From: Lineus longissimus
Taxonomy: Eukaryota; Nemertea; Pilidiophora; Heteronemertea; Lineidae
Reading direction: 5' to 3'
Length of the DNA: 64,000 nt
NCBI RefSeq assembly: GCF_910592395.1
Contig: NC_088311.1
Location: 10,668,501 to 10,732,500 of the forward strand
The notes below the pieces were generated by a model. The model saw nothing but the letters and a program-made list of their open reading frames with translations, searched no databases and was not told the origin of the DNA. Shown piece by piece: positions 43,251 through 54,679 of the stretch; positions within the stretch are counted from its first letter, which is position 1; each line of letters opens with the position of its first letter. Position numbers and translations under genes: made by a program.

Positions 43251-43528
43251 AACATCGCCGGTATAAGCGGTTGTCTTATGTCCGCTACGGCAACCTTGTA
43301 TTCGCAACGTTGAGCGGGAAATGGCACTGTCCAGCTGTGCGGGAATGTAATTTCCACCAATGCAACTTCGACTTCGCCCGGGATTAAGCTGACATCTATG
43401 GGCTTCGGCAGCCGAACAACAAACTTGTTGGCTTTATTCTGAGGGAATCCAGCCGCTACCGGTGTATTTGATGGCAAGACCACAATGCCTACATTAGTGA
43501 CATTATGCGGGTCGTTTCTGGCGGCCAT
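43247..43528 (-). CDS. Uncharacterised protein with VVLPSN...VALVEITFPHSW, C terminus cut by a breakpoint
   Basis: ATG at 43528-43526, 93 codons, no intron. The features are VVLPSNTP near residue 18, KFVVRLPKPIDV near residue 36 and VALVEITFPHSW near residue 54. I recall this pattern from uncharacterised proteins of marine invertebrates. I suspect they belong to Maverick/Polinton-like elements, but I cannot confirm that. The frame ends two codons into the ankyrin-cassette fragment (43186-43250), so the original C terminus is lost. No neighbouring capsid, polymerase or integrase gene is visible in the window. Confidence 0.45.
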   Translation of the reverse strand: MAARNDPHNVTNVGIVVLPSNTPVAAGFPQNKANKFVVRLPKPIDVSLIPGEVEVALVEITFPHSWTVPFPAQRCEYKVAVADIRQPLIPAMF

Positions 43529-43777
43529 AATATTTCTTGCTTAATTTTCCGAGATGCGACTCTCAAAAGACGGCAAGTCGCTGTATTCACAAAGGGCTTT
43601 TTTTGTTGTTGTTGCGCCCTTGACGCTGCTACGTTGCTATAGTTTGCCCGGCAAAAGTGATGTGTCCCTGACTGGGCACTATCAAATTATTATATATTAA
43701 ATACAACTGTTGTTCAGTTCTGATGAAGATAAAAATGTTCATAATACGATTCTACACCACCCCGGGATTCGACACCA

Positions 43778-45847
43778 CCACCCCGGCTGTGAGCATTTTT
43801 CTAGACAATATTATTCTTCTCTATTCGGTCTACTACGAAAAAGGTTCTATCAACGCTTATACAATAATTTCAAACTAACTACTTCAAAGGGCCGGGGCGG
43901 GAATCAACTTATGTAGTAAAAAATCTCTGAGAAAGAGAGGAAACCCCAGCTGTTCCGCAGCGCTGGTGGGTATCAGCTGATCAGCAGGATGCAACTGCTG
44001 CAGTCGATTCCTGATAGAGAATCGAGCGAGCCACCCCGGCTGTGAGCATTATTCTAGACAATATTCTTCTTCTCTATTCGGTCTACTACGAAAAAGGTTC
44101 TATCAACGCTTATACAATAATTTCAAACTAACTACTTCAAAGGGCCGGGGCCGGAATCAACTTATGTTGTAAAAAATCTCTGAGATAGAGAGGCAACCCC
44201 AGCTGTTCCGCAGCGCTGGTGGGTATCAGCTGATCAGCAGGATGCAACTGCTGCAGTCGATTCCTGATAGAGAATCGAGCGAGCCACCCCGGCTGTGAGC
44301 ATTATTCTAGACAATATTATTATTCTCTATTCGGTCTACTACGAAAAAGGTTCTATCAACGCTTATACAATAATTTCAAATTAACTACTTCAAAGGGCCG
44401 GGGCCGGAATCAACTTATGTAGTAAAAAATCTCTGAGATAGAGAGGCAACCCCAGCTGTTCCGCAGCGCTGGTGGGTATCAGCTGATCAGCAGGATGCAA
44501 CTGCTGCAGTCGATTCCTGATAGAGAATCGAGCGAGCCACCCCGGCTGTGAGCATTATTCTAGACAATATTCTTCTTCTCTATTCGGTCTACCACGAAAA
44601 AGGTTCTATCAACGCTTATACAATAATTTCAAACTAACTACTTCAAAGGGCCGGGGCCGGAATCAACTTATGTAGTAAAAAATCTCTGAGATAGAGAGGC
44701 AACCCCAGCTGTTCCGCAGTGCTGGTGGGTATCAGCTGATCAGCAAGATGCAACTGCTGCAGTCGATTCCTGATAGAGAATCGAGCGAGCCACCCCGGCT
44801 GTGAGCATTATTCTAGACAATATTATTCTTCTCTATTCGGTCTACTACGAAAAAGGTTCTATCAACGCTTATACAATAATTTCAAACTAACTACTTCAAA
44901 GGGCCAAGGCCGGAATCAACTTATGTAGTAAAAAATCTCTGAGATAGAGAGGCAACCCCAGCTGTTCCGCAGCGCTGGTGGGTATCAGCTGATCAGCAGG
45001 ATGCAACTGCTGCAGTCGATTCCTGATAGAGAATCGAGCGAGCCACCCCGGCTGTGAGCATTATTCTAGACAATATTATTATTCTCTATTCGGTCTACTA
45101 CGAAAAAGGTTCTATCAACGCTTATACAATAATTTCAAACTAACTACTTCAAAGGGCCAAGGCCGGAATCAACTTATGTAGTAAAAAATCTCTGAGTTAG
45201 AGAGGCAACCCCAGCTGTTCCGCAGCGCTGGTGGGTATCAGCTGATCAGCAGGATGCAACTGCTGCAGTCGATTCCTGATAGAGAATCGAGCGAGCCACC
45301 CCGGCTGTGAGCATTATTCTAGACAATATTCTTCTTCTCTATTCGGTCTACCACGAAAAAGGTTCTATCAACGCTTATACAATAATTTCAAACTAACTAC
45401 TTCAAAGGGCCGGGGCCGGAATCAACTTATGTAGTAAAAAATCTCTGAGATAGAGAGGCAACCCCAGCTGTTCCGCAGCGCTGGTGGGTATCAGCTGATC
45501 AGCAGGATGCAACTGCTGCAGTCGATTCCTGATAGAGAATCGAGCGAGCCACCCCGGCTGTGAGCATTATTCTAGACAATATTATTCTTCTCTATTCAGT
45601 CTACTACGAAAAAGGTTCTATCAACGCTTATACAATAATTTCAAACTAACTACTTCAAAGGGCCGGGGCCGGAATCAACTTATGTAGTAAAAAATCTCTG
45701 AGATAGAGAGGCAACCCCAGCTGTTCCGCAGCGCTGGTGGGTATCAGCTGATCAGCAGGATGCAACTGCTGCAGTCGATTCCTGATAGAGAATCGAGCGA
45801 GCCACCCCGGCTGTGAGCATTATTCTAGACAATATTATTCTTCTCTA
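43778..45847 (-). repeat. 253-bp satellite: eight exact-period copies of a SOCS-box-coding segment
   Basis: CCACCCCGGCTGTGAGCATT starts at 43778, 44031, 44284, 44537, 44790, 45043, 45296 and 45549, with a ninth partial at 45802; the period is 253 bp every time. On the - strand each unit encodes FSIRNRLQQLHPADQL and then AAEQLGLPLYLRDFLLHKL, ending in its own TGA. That is the BC-box remainder and Cul5-box part of the SOCS box at the end of the cassette exon. A stop codon lies a few codons upstream of each, so units cannot be read through as one ORF. A possible acceptor (GCTCACAG) lies just before each SOCS segment. Confidence 0.9.
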
Positions 45848-48512
45848 TCCCGCGGCTGGTTTCCGAGAGAAAATATTCCTTAAAATCCGTGTCGGGGAGG
45901 AGGATAAATTCCAACCCCCCGATTAGGACAGACGATTCGGGATCCGTCCCGTAGTCCAGTAGGATTTTGAAAGTCTCGGGACCCCCAAACAGAATCGTCT
46001 GCAGGAGAATACTTTTTCTCGAATACGCAGAAAATACGGGATAAACGGCCGTAGCATTGAAGTTGACGTCGATTTGCGCCTCCCGCACTCTACGACAAAA
46101 TAAAGCTACCAACTCGTCCACCCCCCTCCCCCCGAAACGAGTTGAAATAGAATGGCAGAGCCGGATCCTCGTGGGGCCTGGGAATCGTGGATAGACTCCT
46201 CGTCGAGAAGATACTGCATGTATTCCCTGCGCCGGAAAGGAATGGCGCTCCGCAAGGCATCCGTTTTCGTTAGCTCTTCTCCGCACCAGTCGTTAGCGGA
46301 GTCTTCCGCCCTGCACACCTCTCGTATTTTCATCGGTTGCATATGCCGTCTGTGAATAAAATTGAACACGGCAGAGTCGATCCCGCGGCTGGTTTCCAAG
46401 AGAAAATATTCCTTAAAATCCGTGTCGAGGAGGAGGATAAATTCCAACTCCCCGATTAGGACAGACGATTCGGGATCCGTCCCGTAGTCCAGTAGGATTT
46501 TGAAAGTCTCGGGACCCCCAAACAGAATCGTCTGTAGGAGAATACTTTTTCTCGAATACGCAGAAAATACGGGATAAACGGCGGTAGCATTGAAGTTGAC
46601 GTCGATTTGCGCCTCCCGCACTCTACGACAAAATAAAGCTACCAACTCGTCCACCCCCCTCCCCCCGAAACGAGTTGAAATAGAATGGCAGAGCCGGATC
46701 CTCACGGGGCCAGGGAATCGTGGATAGACTCCTCGTCGAGAAGATACTCCACGTATTCCCTGCGCCGGAAAGAAATGGCGCTCCGCAAGGCCTCCGTTTT
46801 CGTTAGCTCTTCTCCGCACCAGTCGTTAGTGGAGTCTTCCGCCCTGCACACCTCTCGTATTTTCATCGGTTGCATATGCCGTCTGTGAATAAAATTGAAC
46901 ACGGCAGAGTCGATCCCGCGGCTGGTTTCCAAGAGAAAATATTCCTTAAAATCCGTGTCGGGGAGGAGGATAAATTCCAACCCCCCGATTAGGACAGACG
47001 ATTCGGGATCCGTCCCGTAGTCCAGTAGGATTTTGAAAGTCTCGGGACCCCCAAACAGAATCGTTTGCAGGAGAATACTTTTTCTCGAATACGCAGAAAA
47101 TACGGGATAAACGGCGGTAGCATTGAAGTTGACGTCGATTTGCGCCTCCCGCACTCTACGACAAAATAAAGCTACCAACTCGTCCACCCCCCTCCCCCCG
47201 AAACGAGTTGAAATAGAATGGCAGAGCCGGATCCTCACGGGGCCAGGGAATCGTGGATAGACTCCTCGTCGAGAAGATACTCCACGTATTCCCTGCGCCG
47301 GAAAGAAATGGCGCTCCGCAAGGCATCCTTTTTTCGTTAGCTCTTCTCCGCCCCAGTTGTTAGCGGAGTCTTCCACCCTGCACACCTCTCGTATTTTCAT
47401 CGGTTGCATATGCCGTCTGTGAGTAAAATTGAACACGGCAGAGTCGATCCCGCGGCTGGTTTCCAAGAGAAAATATTCCTTAAAATCCGTGTCGGGGAGG
47501 AGGATAAATTCCAACCCCCCGATTAGGACAGACGATTCGGGATCCGTCCCGTAGTCCAGTAGGATTTTGAAAGTCTCGGGACCCCCAAACAGAATCGTTT
47601 GCAGGAGAATACTTTTTCTCGAATTCGCAGAAAATACGGGATAAACGGCGGTAGCATTGAAGTTGACGTCGATTTGCGCCTCCCGCACTCTACGACAAAA
47701 TAAAGCTACCAACTCGTCCACCCCCTCCCCCCGAAACGAGTTGAAATAGAATGGCAGAGCCGGATCCTCACGGGGCCAGGGAATCGTGGATAGACTCCTC
47801 GTCCAGAAGATACTCCACGTATTCCCTGCGCCGGAAAGAAATGGCGCTCCGCAAGGCCTCCGTTTTCGTTAGCTCTTCTCCGCACCAGTCGTTAGCGGAG
47901 TCTTCCGCCCTGCACACCTCTCGTATTTTCATCGGTTGCATATGCCGTCTGTGAATAAAATTGAACATGGCAGAGTCGATCCCGCGGCTGGTTTCCAAGA
48001 GAAAATATTCCTTAAAATCCGTGTCGGGGAGGAGGATAAATTCCAACCCCCCGATTAGGACAGACGATATGGGATCCGTCCCGTAGTCCAGTAGGATTTT
48101 GAAAGTCTCGGGACCCCCAAACAGAATCGTTTGCAGGAGAATACTTTTTCTCGAATACGCAGAAAATACGGGATAAACGGCGGTAGCATTGAAGTTGACG
48201 TCGATTTGCGCCTCCCGCACTCTACGACAAAATAAAGCTACCAACTCGTCCATCCCCCTCCCCCCGAAATGAGTTGAAATAGAACGGCAGAGCCGGATCC
48301 TCACGGGGCCAGGGAATCGTGGATAGACTCCTCGTCGAGAAGATACTCCACGTATTCCCTGCGCCGGAAAAAAATGGCGGTCCGCAAGGCATCCGTTTTC
48401 GTTAGCTCTTCTCCGCACCAGTCGTTAGTGGAGTCTTCCGCCCTGCACACCTCTCGTATTTTCATCGGTTGCATATGCCGTCTGTGAATAAAATTGAACA
48501 CGGCAGAGTTGA
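45848..48512 (-). repeat. 533-bp tandem array of ankyrin-like coding units (five copies)
   Basis: TCCCGCGGCTGGTTTCC starts at 45848, 46381, 46914, 47448, 47980 and, slightly changed, 48513. Spacing is 533, 533, 534, 532 and 533 bp. Each unit encodes two ankyrin-like blocks: ALRSAISFRRREYVEYLLDE and, in the -1 frame, LFGGPETFKILLDYGTDPES followed by GGLEFILLPDTDFKEYFLLE. 533 is one short of a multiple of three, matching the single frame break inside each unit. Local indels in the 47.3-47.7 kb unit (an extra T near 47335 and a missing C near 47720) yield a 339-codon chimeric frame that is not meaningful. The SOCS box is absent from these units. Confidence 0.88.
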
Positions 48513-49175
48513 TCCCGTGGCTGGTTTCCAAGAGAAAATATTCCTTAAAATGCGTGGCGGGGAGGAGGATAAATTCCAACCCCCCGATTAGGACAGACGA
48601 TTCGGGATCCGTCCCGTAGTCCAGTAGGATTTTGAAAGTCTCGGGACCCCCAAACAGAATCGCCTGCAGGAGAATACTTTTTCTCGAATACACAGAAAAA
48701 AATACGGGATCAACGGCCGTAGCGTTGAAATTGAGGTCGATTTGCGCCTCCCGCACTCTACGACAAAATAAAACTACCAACTCGTCCAGCCCCCCTCCCC
48801 CGAAACGAGTTTAAATAAAATGGCAGCGCCGAATCCTCGCGGGGCCAGGGAATCGTGGATAGACTCCTCGTCGAGAAGATACTCCACGTATTCCCTGCGC
48901 CGGAAAGAAATGGCGCTCCACAAGGCATCCGCTTTCGTAGACTCTTCGCCGAACCAATCGTTAGCGGAGTCTTCCGCCCTGCACTTCTCCAACTCACTAA
49001 CCGATGATTTTTCGTTAAAGAGTGTGCAGTGGAGCATCTTGCTGCAAAAATAAGAGAGACAGTTTTAGCTTCGAGCAGACGATAAACAGCTAGAGCTAAC
49101 AGTATGATTGTATGGTTGTACCGCGTACATAATGTATATACCTTATTTTGAAAGCGCCCTTTTCAGAAGAATGAT

Positions 49176-49487
49176 TCAAAGGCGTTTTACCACTGAGAAG
49201 AAGTTATCAATTTGAAAATGCTCTCGGAAAAGCTGACGCTTAACCCGCCTTTTTAAAGAGAGACAAATTGTCCAATCGACGTATGACTGCAGGCAGGCTA
49301 TTCCACAATACAGCGCCACCGCCGCCGTCGCGTGACCAAAGTGTTTCTCGCCGTACCGGATTCGCGTCTTTGGAGGGAATAAGCTGGGTGACTCTTGATG
49401 CAGAGCGTAAACCTCTGTTAATTTACTTAATTTAACAGGATTCCTACAATCAGACTTTTGCTTCCTGGCAGCAAGACGCATCCTCAT
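49176..49487 (-). pseudogene. Non-LTR retrotransposon reverse-transcriptase tail, cassette 1
   Basis: The sequence reads PPKTRIRYGEKHFGHA in one frame, LWNSLPAVIRRLDNLSLF in a second, then KRRVKRQLF back in the first. This is the usual C-terminal order of CR1/Jockey-type LINE reverse transcriptases (RTRYG, WNSLP, FKxxLKxxLF). Two compensating frame breaks show it is dead. The same fragment is in every cassette and was carried along by the amplification. Confidence 0.75.
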
Positions 49488-49741
49488 ATGACTATTTACT
49501 ACTATAGTTCCGTACTAAACAACATCCAACGCGGGTCATCTCTTGTAGAGCAAAAACTATAACAACCCGGTTCTCATGCAAAAAAAAAATGAACCACAAC
49601 TATCAAATAAATGGGAGGAGTATTTCGTTCTTATTCATTTATTGAACGTACCAAGCAAATTCCCATTAGCAAATGGGAGGTCCGCTGAAAAAAATCTAAC
49701 ATTTAGTGAAGTTTCATGTAGGCCTAATATACGTGAGCGCC

Positions 49742-49972
49742 TCATTTAAAGTTTTCCTCCACAAACTGTGGAATCTTATAGTTTAATGTTTTGGCCGCAG
49801 AATGCAGCACTCGATCGAATTGGAAAACAGATCTTCTTACAGTTCGTATCTGATCTAACGAGGCGTATTTCCTAAAAATCTTGGGGCCAATTTTTCGGGT
49901 AACGGGCGAAGCCACCCTTCTCGGATGAAAGGGATATTTCCGGCGTAAACCCGAAGCCAATTCGGTTTCCAA
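49742..49972 (-). CDS. ORF C, cassette 1 (in frame with ORF B after a single TGA)
   Basis: It is the same frame as ORF B, separated from it by TGA (49999-49997) and eight codons. It is basic and Arg/Lys-rich (RRKYPFHPRRVASPVTRKIG). There is no ATG at its nominal start (TTG), so it is translated only by readthrough or splicing, if at all. Confidence 0.35.
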   Translation of the reverse strand: METELASGLRRKYPFHPRRVASPVTRKIGPKIFRKYASLDQIRTVRRSVFQFDRVLHSAAKTLNYKIPQFVEENFK

Positions 49973-49996
49973 CCGTGAGCCCGTTTTTGATGATAG

Positions 49997-50428
49997 TCAT
50001 TTGATGTTCTTGATGCCGATCATCGACCGCTTACCTCCAGTCGTGATTTTACCGGGCAAGGTCGGTTTTCGGACGCCCTGCTCCGGACCGTTTAAATCGA
50101 TTTTCTCTCGCTGAAGACGAGCCTCATTCTCACGTTCTTTCTCGGTTTTAGGGAATATTTCAAGCTGCCTTAGTTCTCTTGGCAACCGAGAAACAAACAG
50201 GCATTTCCCGAGGATCTTATCATTACTTTTAAATTTAAGTTCTCTCTCGGCGCACCCAAAACATTGCCTTTTTTCCCCTTCATTCTCGTAAACTCGTTTA
50301 GCTTTGAGTACGGGAGCAAAAATTTTTTTGGTCAGATCTTTTGCGGACTGAACCTCCGCATCAAACGCGGCCCTATCTAACATTGTATAGTTTATGTCTT
50401 TGGTATAGTCTTCTACTGCCGAGTGCAC
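49997..50428 (-). CDS. ORF B, cassette 1
   Basis: This is the same as ORF B of cassette 3 (57352-57783) apart from a few substitutions (for example KRQCFGCAERELKFKSND here and in cassette 4). Upstream of it lies the Helentron-like insertion at 50453. The internal donor GGAG|GTAAGC is at 50036/50035. Confidence 0.45.
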   Translation of the reverse strand: MHSAVEDYTKDINYTMLDRAAFDAEVQSAKDLTKKIFAPVLKAKRVYENEGEKRQCFGCAERELKFKSNDKILGKCLFVSRLPRELRQLEIFPKTEKERENEARLQREKIDLNGPEQGVRKPTLPGKITTGGKRSMIGIKNIK

Positions 50429-50452
50429 ATTGTGCGAAATTCTTTAACTTTT

Positions 50453-50504
50453 TAGCTCACCTCTTAGCAGAGGTGAGCTTATCCCATACCGTGGCGTCCG
50501 TCGT

Positions 50505-50557
<53 letters not shown>

Positions 50558-51600
50558 CGTCGTCCGTTAGCAGGGCACGTTTCGTAACTGTTAGAGCTAT
50601 TGAGTTGAAACTTGGTACACATGTACCCTTATGTAATGACACCTTGGAGACCAAGTTTCGGTCCGATTCGTTTCATGGTTTGGCCACCAGGGGGCCAAAC
50701 GTTAAAAGTGAAAATATGCAATATCTCCCTTAATAGTAGTCGGGAAATTTTGAAAAAAATATGGTAGGTACTTCTAGCAAAGGTGCATCATATATCCTCC
50801 GGGTTTTTGATTTGACCTCCTTTTCAAGGTCACAGAGGTCAAATGGTGTAAATTGGCCGTTAGGATCTAACGATGGCACGTTTCTAAACTGCCATGATTA
50901 TTGATACCAAATTTGGTACACATTTACCCCTTAGTCAGGTGATCTCAGGGACCGAAGTTTGGTCCAATATGATTCACCACTTGACCACCAGGGGGCAAAA
51001 TCCAAAAACCTTAAAAATGTGATTATTCCTTAACTTCTTGCCCGATTGCCACCAATTTGATATCATGGGTACATCTAACCACCATACAGTATATGTCACA
51101 CAGGTTTTTAATTTGACCTTCTTGTCAAGGTCACAGAGGTCAAATGGCGTAAATTCGCCGTCAGGCCGTAACTATGGCACGTTTCTTAACTGCAATGACT
51201 ATTGATCACAAATTAAGTACACATGTACCCCTTGGTCAGGTGATCTCAGGTACCGAAGTTTGGTGCGATCTGATTTGCCGTTTGGCCTCCAGGGAGGGGG
51301 CCAAATCCGAAATTCTTCAAAATGCCATTATTCCTAGTAATGACTTGCCCGATTGGCACCAATTTTATATCATAGGTACATCTGATTCTAACAACCATTC
51401 AATGTGTCACCCGGGTCTTCTTTGATTTGACCTACTTTTCAAGGTCACAGAGGTCGAATGTACTGTAAATTGGCCATTTTGGGGAAATTGTAATTGCTTG
51501 GACCTACATCATTCAAACCTAACACTACATGATACAATACCATGCTCTTTATCCATCTTTCCTCCACATGAGGTGAGCACAATGGCCCTGGCCATTTCAT
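50453..51600 (-). mobile_element. Non-autonomous Helentron-like element, copy 3, inside exon A of cassette 1
   Basis: Element TAGCTCACC...ATTTCAT. Cassettes 2-4 preserve the empty site (AACTTTT|ATTAGGGCCTC, e.g. near 54703), and here that site is split exactly, with no duplicated bases. It contains the CGT microsatellite (about 50488-50570) and the three ~300-bp modules. It accounts for the difference between the 4,251-bp spacing of cassettes 1-2 and the 3,104-bp period. Confidence 0.88.
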
Positions 51601-52278
51601 ATTAGGGCCTCATCCATGAATTGTGTTGCCTTTTCGCCAAGAGCGATAGCCTCTTGTTTTCGGGCGTACTCGCTTTCTAGGCACTGAGCCTTATTGACGC
51701 GTTTCGCGTACTCTGAAGAGCGTACGAAAACCTTGTGTTGAACTTCTTTTTCTAAAATTAGCTCAATAAAATGTTCAAAGCCTGCGTGAAAATATTCCCT
51801 AAAATTAGCCCGTCCCGTTTCATTTGTTAGATTAGAATATAAAAATGAGTAGTGATTGGAAAGAAACCGAGTCACGTTGAGTTCAGCCTTGGATAGTGCT
51901 AGGTTAGTACGAGCCCGGAGACGATGAAATAAGGTCCCCTCCTCTGCAGCGTCCGCCTCTTGGCATAAGAAACTGTTGAAGTCTGCTCGCTGCTATCATT
52001 CTCGCTAGTGCTGGGTGGATCCGTATCAAACGATGTATTTGAGACGACTTCCTGTGGTGTGGCCACCCCACTTACACTCGCCCGATCAGAAGCGGATTCA
52101 AATCCCTGCACTTGTATAACGGGCGAGGAACATTTTCTGCTGAGGGCGGCTGACCCTCACGATACTTCTTCTTCTTTGATTGAGAGGATTCTTTATCACG
52201 CACTCGGTTTTTCGTTGAAGCCCGATGCTCATTTCTTTCGGGTTTAGTTTTCTTATTTTTCGTCGACGGGGTACAGAC
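51601..52278 (-). pseudogene. Exon A, cassette 1: frameshifted and split by a transposon
   Basis: It starts after acceptor GATTCTGCAG (exon base 52278). Compared with cassettes 3-4 it lacks 13 bp in the GCTCGCTCGCCCTGCTCGC run (near 51990), which breaks the frame. Its last ~15 codons lie beyond the Helentron-like insertion. It is inactive as a coding exon. Confidence 0.7.
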
Positions 52279-52383
52279 CTGCAGAATCAAGCAACAACAA
52301 AAAACACGATAGAATCAAACCGAAGAATCGAATAGATTACGGGGCTTTTAAATAAAATTTTAAATAATTTCAAACTAACTACT

Positions 52384-53292
52384 TCAAAGGGGGGCCGGAA
52401 TCAACTTATGTACTAAAAAATCTCTGAGATAGAGAGGCAACCCCAGCTGTTCCGCAGCGGTGGTGGATATCAGCTGATCAGCAGGATGCAACTGCTGCAG
52501 TCGATTCCTGATGGAGAATCGAGCGAGCCGGAGAAGACTTGGGGGCGACTCGCTACGATTCTTCACCAGGCGCTTCAAGCTAAACAGCGCTGCGAAAAAC
52601 TCACTGGGTAGCCTCTCAAAACAAATTTTAAGTAAATTTTGGATAGATAAAGCAGATTCTTTATCTATCGAAAGCATAAAATCGCCAAATTTCAAGAGCT
52701 GAAAAATCATGCGTTCTCGTATTTTCATCGGTTGCCTATACCATCTATGAATAAAATTGAACACGGCAGAGGCGGTTTCCCAGAGAAAATATTCCTTAAA
52801 ATCAGTTTCGGGGAGGAGGATAAATTCCAACCCCCCGATTAGGACAGACGATTCGGGATCCGTCCCGTAGTCAAGTAGGATTTTGAAAGTCTCGGGACCC
52901 CCAAACAGAATCGCCTGCAGGAGAATACTTTTTCTCGAATACACAGAAAAAAATACGGGATCAACGGCCGTAGCGTTGAAATTGAGGTCGATTTGCGCCT
53001 CCCGCACTCTACGACAAAATAAAACTACCAACTCGTCCAGCCCCCCTCCCTCGAAACGAGTTTAAATAAAATGGCAGCGCCGAATCCTCGCGGGGCCAGG
53101 GAATCGTGGATAGACTCCTCGTCGAGAAGATACTCCACGTATTCCCTGCGCCTGAAAGAAATGGCGCTCCACAAGGCATCCGCTTTCGTAGACTCTTCGC
53201 CGAACCAATCGTTAGCGGAGTCTTCCGCCCTGCACTTCTCCAACTCACTAACCGATGATTTTTCGTTAAAGAGTGCGCAGTGGAGCATCTTG
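52384..53292 (-). CDS. Ankyrin-SOCS exon, cassette 2
   Basis: It is 909 bp from acceptor TTTTTGCAG to TGA, the same organisation as cassette 3 (see 55488-56396), including the -1 frame break at the G-run near 53035-53050. The second frame (52384-53031) is open for 215 codons through the SOCS box. Confidence 0.55.
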
Positions 53293-53474
53293 CTGCAAAA
53301 ATAAGAGAGACAGTTTTAGCTTCGAGCAGACGATAAACAGCTAGAGCTAACAGTATGATTGTATGGGTGTACCGCGTACATAATGTATATACCTTATTTT
53401 TAAAGCGCCCTTTTCAGAAGAATGATTCAAAGGCGCTTTACCACTGAGAAGAAGTTATCAATTTGAAAATGCTC

Positions 53475-53738
53475 TCATAAAAGCTGACGCTTAACCCGCC
53501 TTTTTAAAGAGAGACAAATTGTCCAATCGACGTATGACTGCAGGCAGGCTATTCCACAATACAGCGCCACCGCCGCCGTCACGTGACCAAAGTGTTTCTC
53601 GCCGTACCGGATTCGCGTCTTTGGAGGGAATAAGCTGGGTGACTCTTGATGCAGAGCGTAAACCTCTGTTAATTTACTTAATTTAACAGGATTCCTACAA
53701 TCAGACTTTTGCTTCCTGGCAGCAAGACGCATCCTCAT
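53475..53738 (-). pseudogene. LINE reverse-transcriptase tail, cassette 2
   Basis: The same dead fragment as in cassette 1. It carries CACGTGACC rather than CGCGTGACC and CTCATAAAAGC rather than CTCGGAAAAGC, variants shared with cassettes 3 and 5. Confidence 0.72.
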
Positions 53739-53992
53739 ATGACTATTTACTACTATAGTTCCGTACTAAACAACATCCAACGCGGGTCATCTCTTGTAGA
53801 GCAAAAACTATAACAACCCGGTTCTCATGCAAAAAAAAAATGAACCACAACTATCAAATAAATGGGAGGAGTATTTCGTTCTTATTCATTTATTGAACGT
53901 ACCAAGCAAATTCCCATTAGCAAATGGGAGGTCCGCTGAAAAAAATCTAACATTTAGTGAAGTTTCATGTAGGCCTAATATACGTGAACGCC

Positions 53993-54223
53993 TCATTTAA
54001 AGTTTTCCTCCACAAACTGTGGAATCTTATAGTTTAATGTTTTGGCCGCAGAATGCAGCACTCGATCGAATTGGAAAACAGATCTTCTTACAGTTCGTAT
54101 CTGATCTAACGAGGCGTATTTCCTAAAAATCTTGGGGCCAATTTTTCGGGTAACGGGCGAAGCCACCCTTCTCGGATGAAAGGGATATTTCCGGCGTAAA
54201 CCCGAAGCCAATTCGGTTTCCAA
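53993..54223 (-). CDS. ORF C, cassette 2
   Basis: Open for 76 codons in the same frame as ORF B and following TGA CTA. Identical in organisation to cassette 3. Confidence 0.35.
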   Translation of the reverse strand: METELASGLRRKYPFHPRRVASPVTRKIGPKIFRKYASLDQIRTVRRSVFQFDRVLHSAAKTLNYKIPQFVEENFK

Positions 54224-54247
54224 CCGTGAGCCCGTTTTTGATGATAG

Positions 54248-54679
54248 TCATTTGATGTTCTTGATGCCGATCATCGACTGCTTACCTCCAGTCGTGATTT
54301 TATCGGGCAAGGTCGGTTTTTTGACGCCCTGCTCCGGACCGTTTAAATCGATTTTCTCTCGCTGAAGACGAGCCTCATTCTCACGTTCTTTCTCAGTTTT
54401 AGGGAATATTTCAAGCTGCCTTAGTTCTCTTGGCAACCGAGAAACAAACAGGCATTTCCCGAGGATCTTATCATTACTTTTAATTTTAAGTTCTCTCTCG
54501 GCGCACCCAAAACATTGCCCTTTTTCCCCTTCATTCTCGTAAACTCGTTGAGCTTTGAGTACGGGAGCAAAAATCTTTTTGGTCAGATCTTTTGCGGACT
54601 GAACCTCCGCATCAAACGCGGCCCTATCTAACATTGTATAGTTTATGTCTTTGGTATAGTCTTCTACTGCCGAGTGCAC
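54248..54679 (-). CDS. ORF B, cassette 2
   Basis: 143 codons, no ATG until residue 16 (MLDRAAFDAEV). The variant ends VKKPTLPDKITTGG. See cassette 3 for description. Confidence 0.45.
   Translation of the reverse strand: MHSAVEDYTKDINYTMLDRAAFDAEVQSAKDLTKKIFAPVLKAQRVYENEGEKGQCFGCAERELKIKSNDKILGKCLFVSRLPRELRQLEIFPKTEKERENEARLQREKIDLNGPEQGVKKPTLPDKITTGGKQSMIGIKNIK

Larger units (their letters stand above)
43778..49041 (-). pseudogene. Cassette 1 ankyrin-SOCS exon, internally amplified
   Basis: This is the downstream-most copy of the ankyrin-SOCS exon. It begins after acceptor CTTATTTTTGCAG (exon 5' base 49041) with the same MLHC..NEKSSVSELEKCRAED segment as cassettes 2-4. It then runs through about six ankyrin units and ends in eight SOCS-box satellite units. 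In cassettes 2-5 the same exon is ~909 bp with one ankyrin set and one SOCS box. The frame break within each ankyrin unit and the stops between SOCS units make a long functional product unlikely, so I call it a pseudogene with moderate confidence. Confidence 0.6.

Noticed and set aside
46702-47721. 339-codon frame as the longest protein in the window
   Set aside because: It is a chimera made by single-base indels between tandem ankyrin units; a middle stretch is out-of-frame sequence.
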